Source of the DNA: Agarilytica sp033852165
Lineage (GTDB): Bacteria > Pseudomonadota > Gammaproteobacteria > Pseudomonadales > Cellvibrionaceae
Reading direction: 5' to 3'
NCBI GenBank assembly: GCA_033852165.1
Contig: JAWSUZ010000006.1
Location: 1 to 64,000, forward strand
Length of the DNA: 64,000 nucleotides
Below, in pieces: positions 63,808 to 64,000 of the stretch. Below the pieces are notes generated by a model, which saw only the letters and a list, made by a program, of their open reading frames with translations, had not been told where the DNA came from and did no database searches. The translations under genes and the position numbers were made by a program. Each line of letters opens with the position of its first letter. The first letter of the stretch is position 1.

Positions 63808-64000
63808 TTGAGCCATATCACTTTGTTTTCGAACAATGAAAGCTTTCATACGACGTTGCTGGTCAAGTTTCTTGAGACCCAACTCGAAAGTACGTGTGAT
63901 ACGCTCAACTTAGGTACTAGCCCCCCATCCCCCGTAGATATAGCGCTGGTCGACTGTTCCTATGCTCCCCTAGACTTATTAAATCGACAATTGCGTGAAT
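63808..64000 (+). CDS. Partial protein at right edge, possible receiver-like N-terminus of a LuxR-type regulator
   Basis: From TTG at 63808, with AGGG 9 bp upstream, an open frame of 64 codons reaches the window end. It reads SHITLFSNNESFHTTLLVKF, then FLETQLES, DIALVDCSY and LDLLNRQLRE. The hydrophobic strand-helix-strand pattern ending in DIALVDC fits the start of a degenerate receiver domain such as in CsgD-like LuxR regulators, but the decisive HTH part lies outside. Real coding is likely; the family is a guess. Confidence 0.5.
   Translation, partial: MSHITLFSNNESFHTTLLVKFLETQLESTCDTLNLGTSPPSPVDIALVDCSYAPLDLLNRQLRE

Overview
The window looks like chromosome from a free-living, probably marine gammaproteobacterium close to the Cellvibrionales (Teredinibacter, Saccharophagus and Cellvibrio relatives). 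That placement is inferred from gene content, not measured. The clues are a rplU-rpmA-obgE-proB block, fabA/fabB, pilU, an imuA-imuB-dnaE2 cassette under a perfect gammaproteobacterial LexA box, a rhombosortase, a two-component pair of the proteobacterial dedicated sortase type, and a carboxynorspermidine-type polyamine operon. I saw no rRNA, tRNA, CRISPR array, prophage or complete insertion sequence. One assembly gap (62 N) lies at 21461-21522.

Layout. 1-1029: secreted Fn3-type protein running off the left edge. 1574-10536: a compact biosynthetic locus in two convergent halves. The forward half has a DarA-like flavodoxin-fold protein, a DarB-like ketosynthase III, a small unknown and a BtrH-like cysteine acyltransferase. 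The reverse half has an ABC exporter (ATPase and permease), an acyl carrier protein, a KAS II-type ketosynthase and a ketosynthase-like partner lacking the catalytic Cys. This is the most unusual system here. 10712-19883: pilU, a small membrane protein, arfB, the SOS mutasome cassette and a rhombosortase. 20070-27243: regulators (double-HTH protein; TetR repressor with three matching operators around itself and an LpxR-like gene; CheW; ExbD; a LytTR-type two-component operon whose kinase/regulator junction has been expanded by a tandem repeat). 27566-32464: speA, carboxynorspermidine dehydrogenase and decarboxylase homologues, and rraA. 32771-36031: outer-membrane protein, DMT exporter and glucokinase. 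36627-45408: sortase-type regulator pair, rpsT and a very large hybrid sensor kinase. 45456-52963: hisC-like aminotransferase, proB, obgE, rpmA, rplU, ispB and pgi. 53141-55664: complete bufferin operon (RiPP metallophore precursor, MNIO enzyme, BufC partner, DoxX). 55755-64000: phosphohexomutase-galU, fabA, fabB, an RmlD-like protein, ssb, an MFS transporter and a gene truncated at the right edge.

The intergenic DNA is rich in short repeats. G-rich heptamer/octamer arrays lie at 5103, 8296, 12047 and 21425-21622. A 73-bp palindrome-ended element occurs at 20932 and 34970, with a longer relative at 34805. A GTAGGGTGGA-type inverted-repeat element lies at 8093-8255, and a large inverted-repeat element at 36107-36329. 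Tandem repeats have also entered coding sequence (both ketosynthase-like proteins, ssb, imuB).

How the genes may work together: the 1.6-10.5 kb locus probably builds an alkylresorcinol-like or other acyl-derived small molecule from fatty-acid intermediates and exports it. The polyamine operon makes a triamine from arginine-derived agmatine or another diamine. Glk, Pgi, phosphohexomutase and GalU connect glucose, glucose-6-P, glucose-1-P and UDP-glucose. The bufferin operon buffers excess metal, probably copper, in the periplasm.
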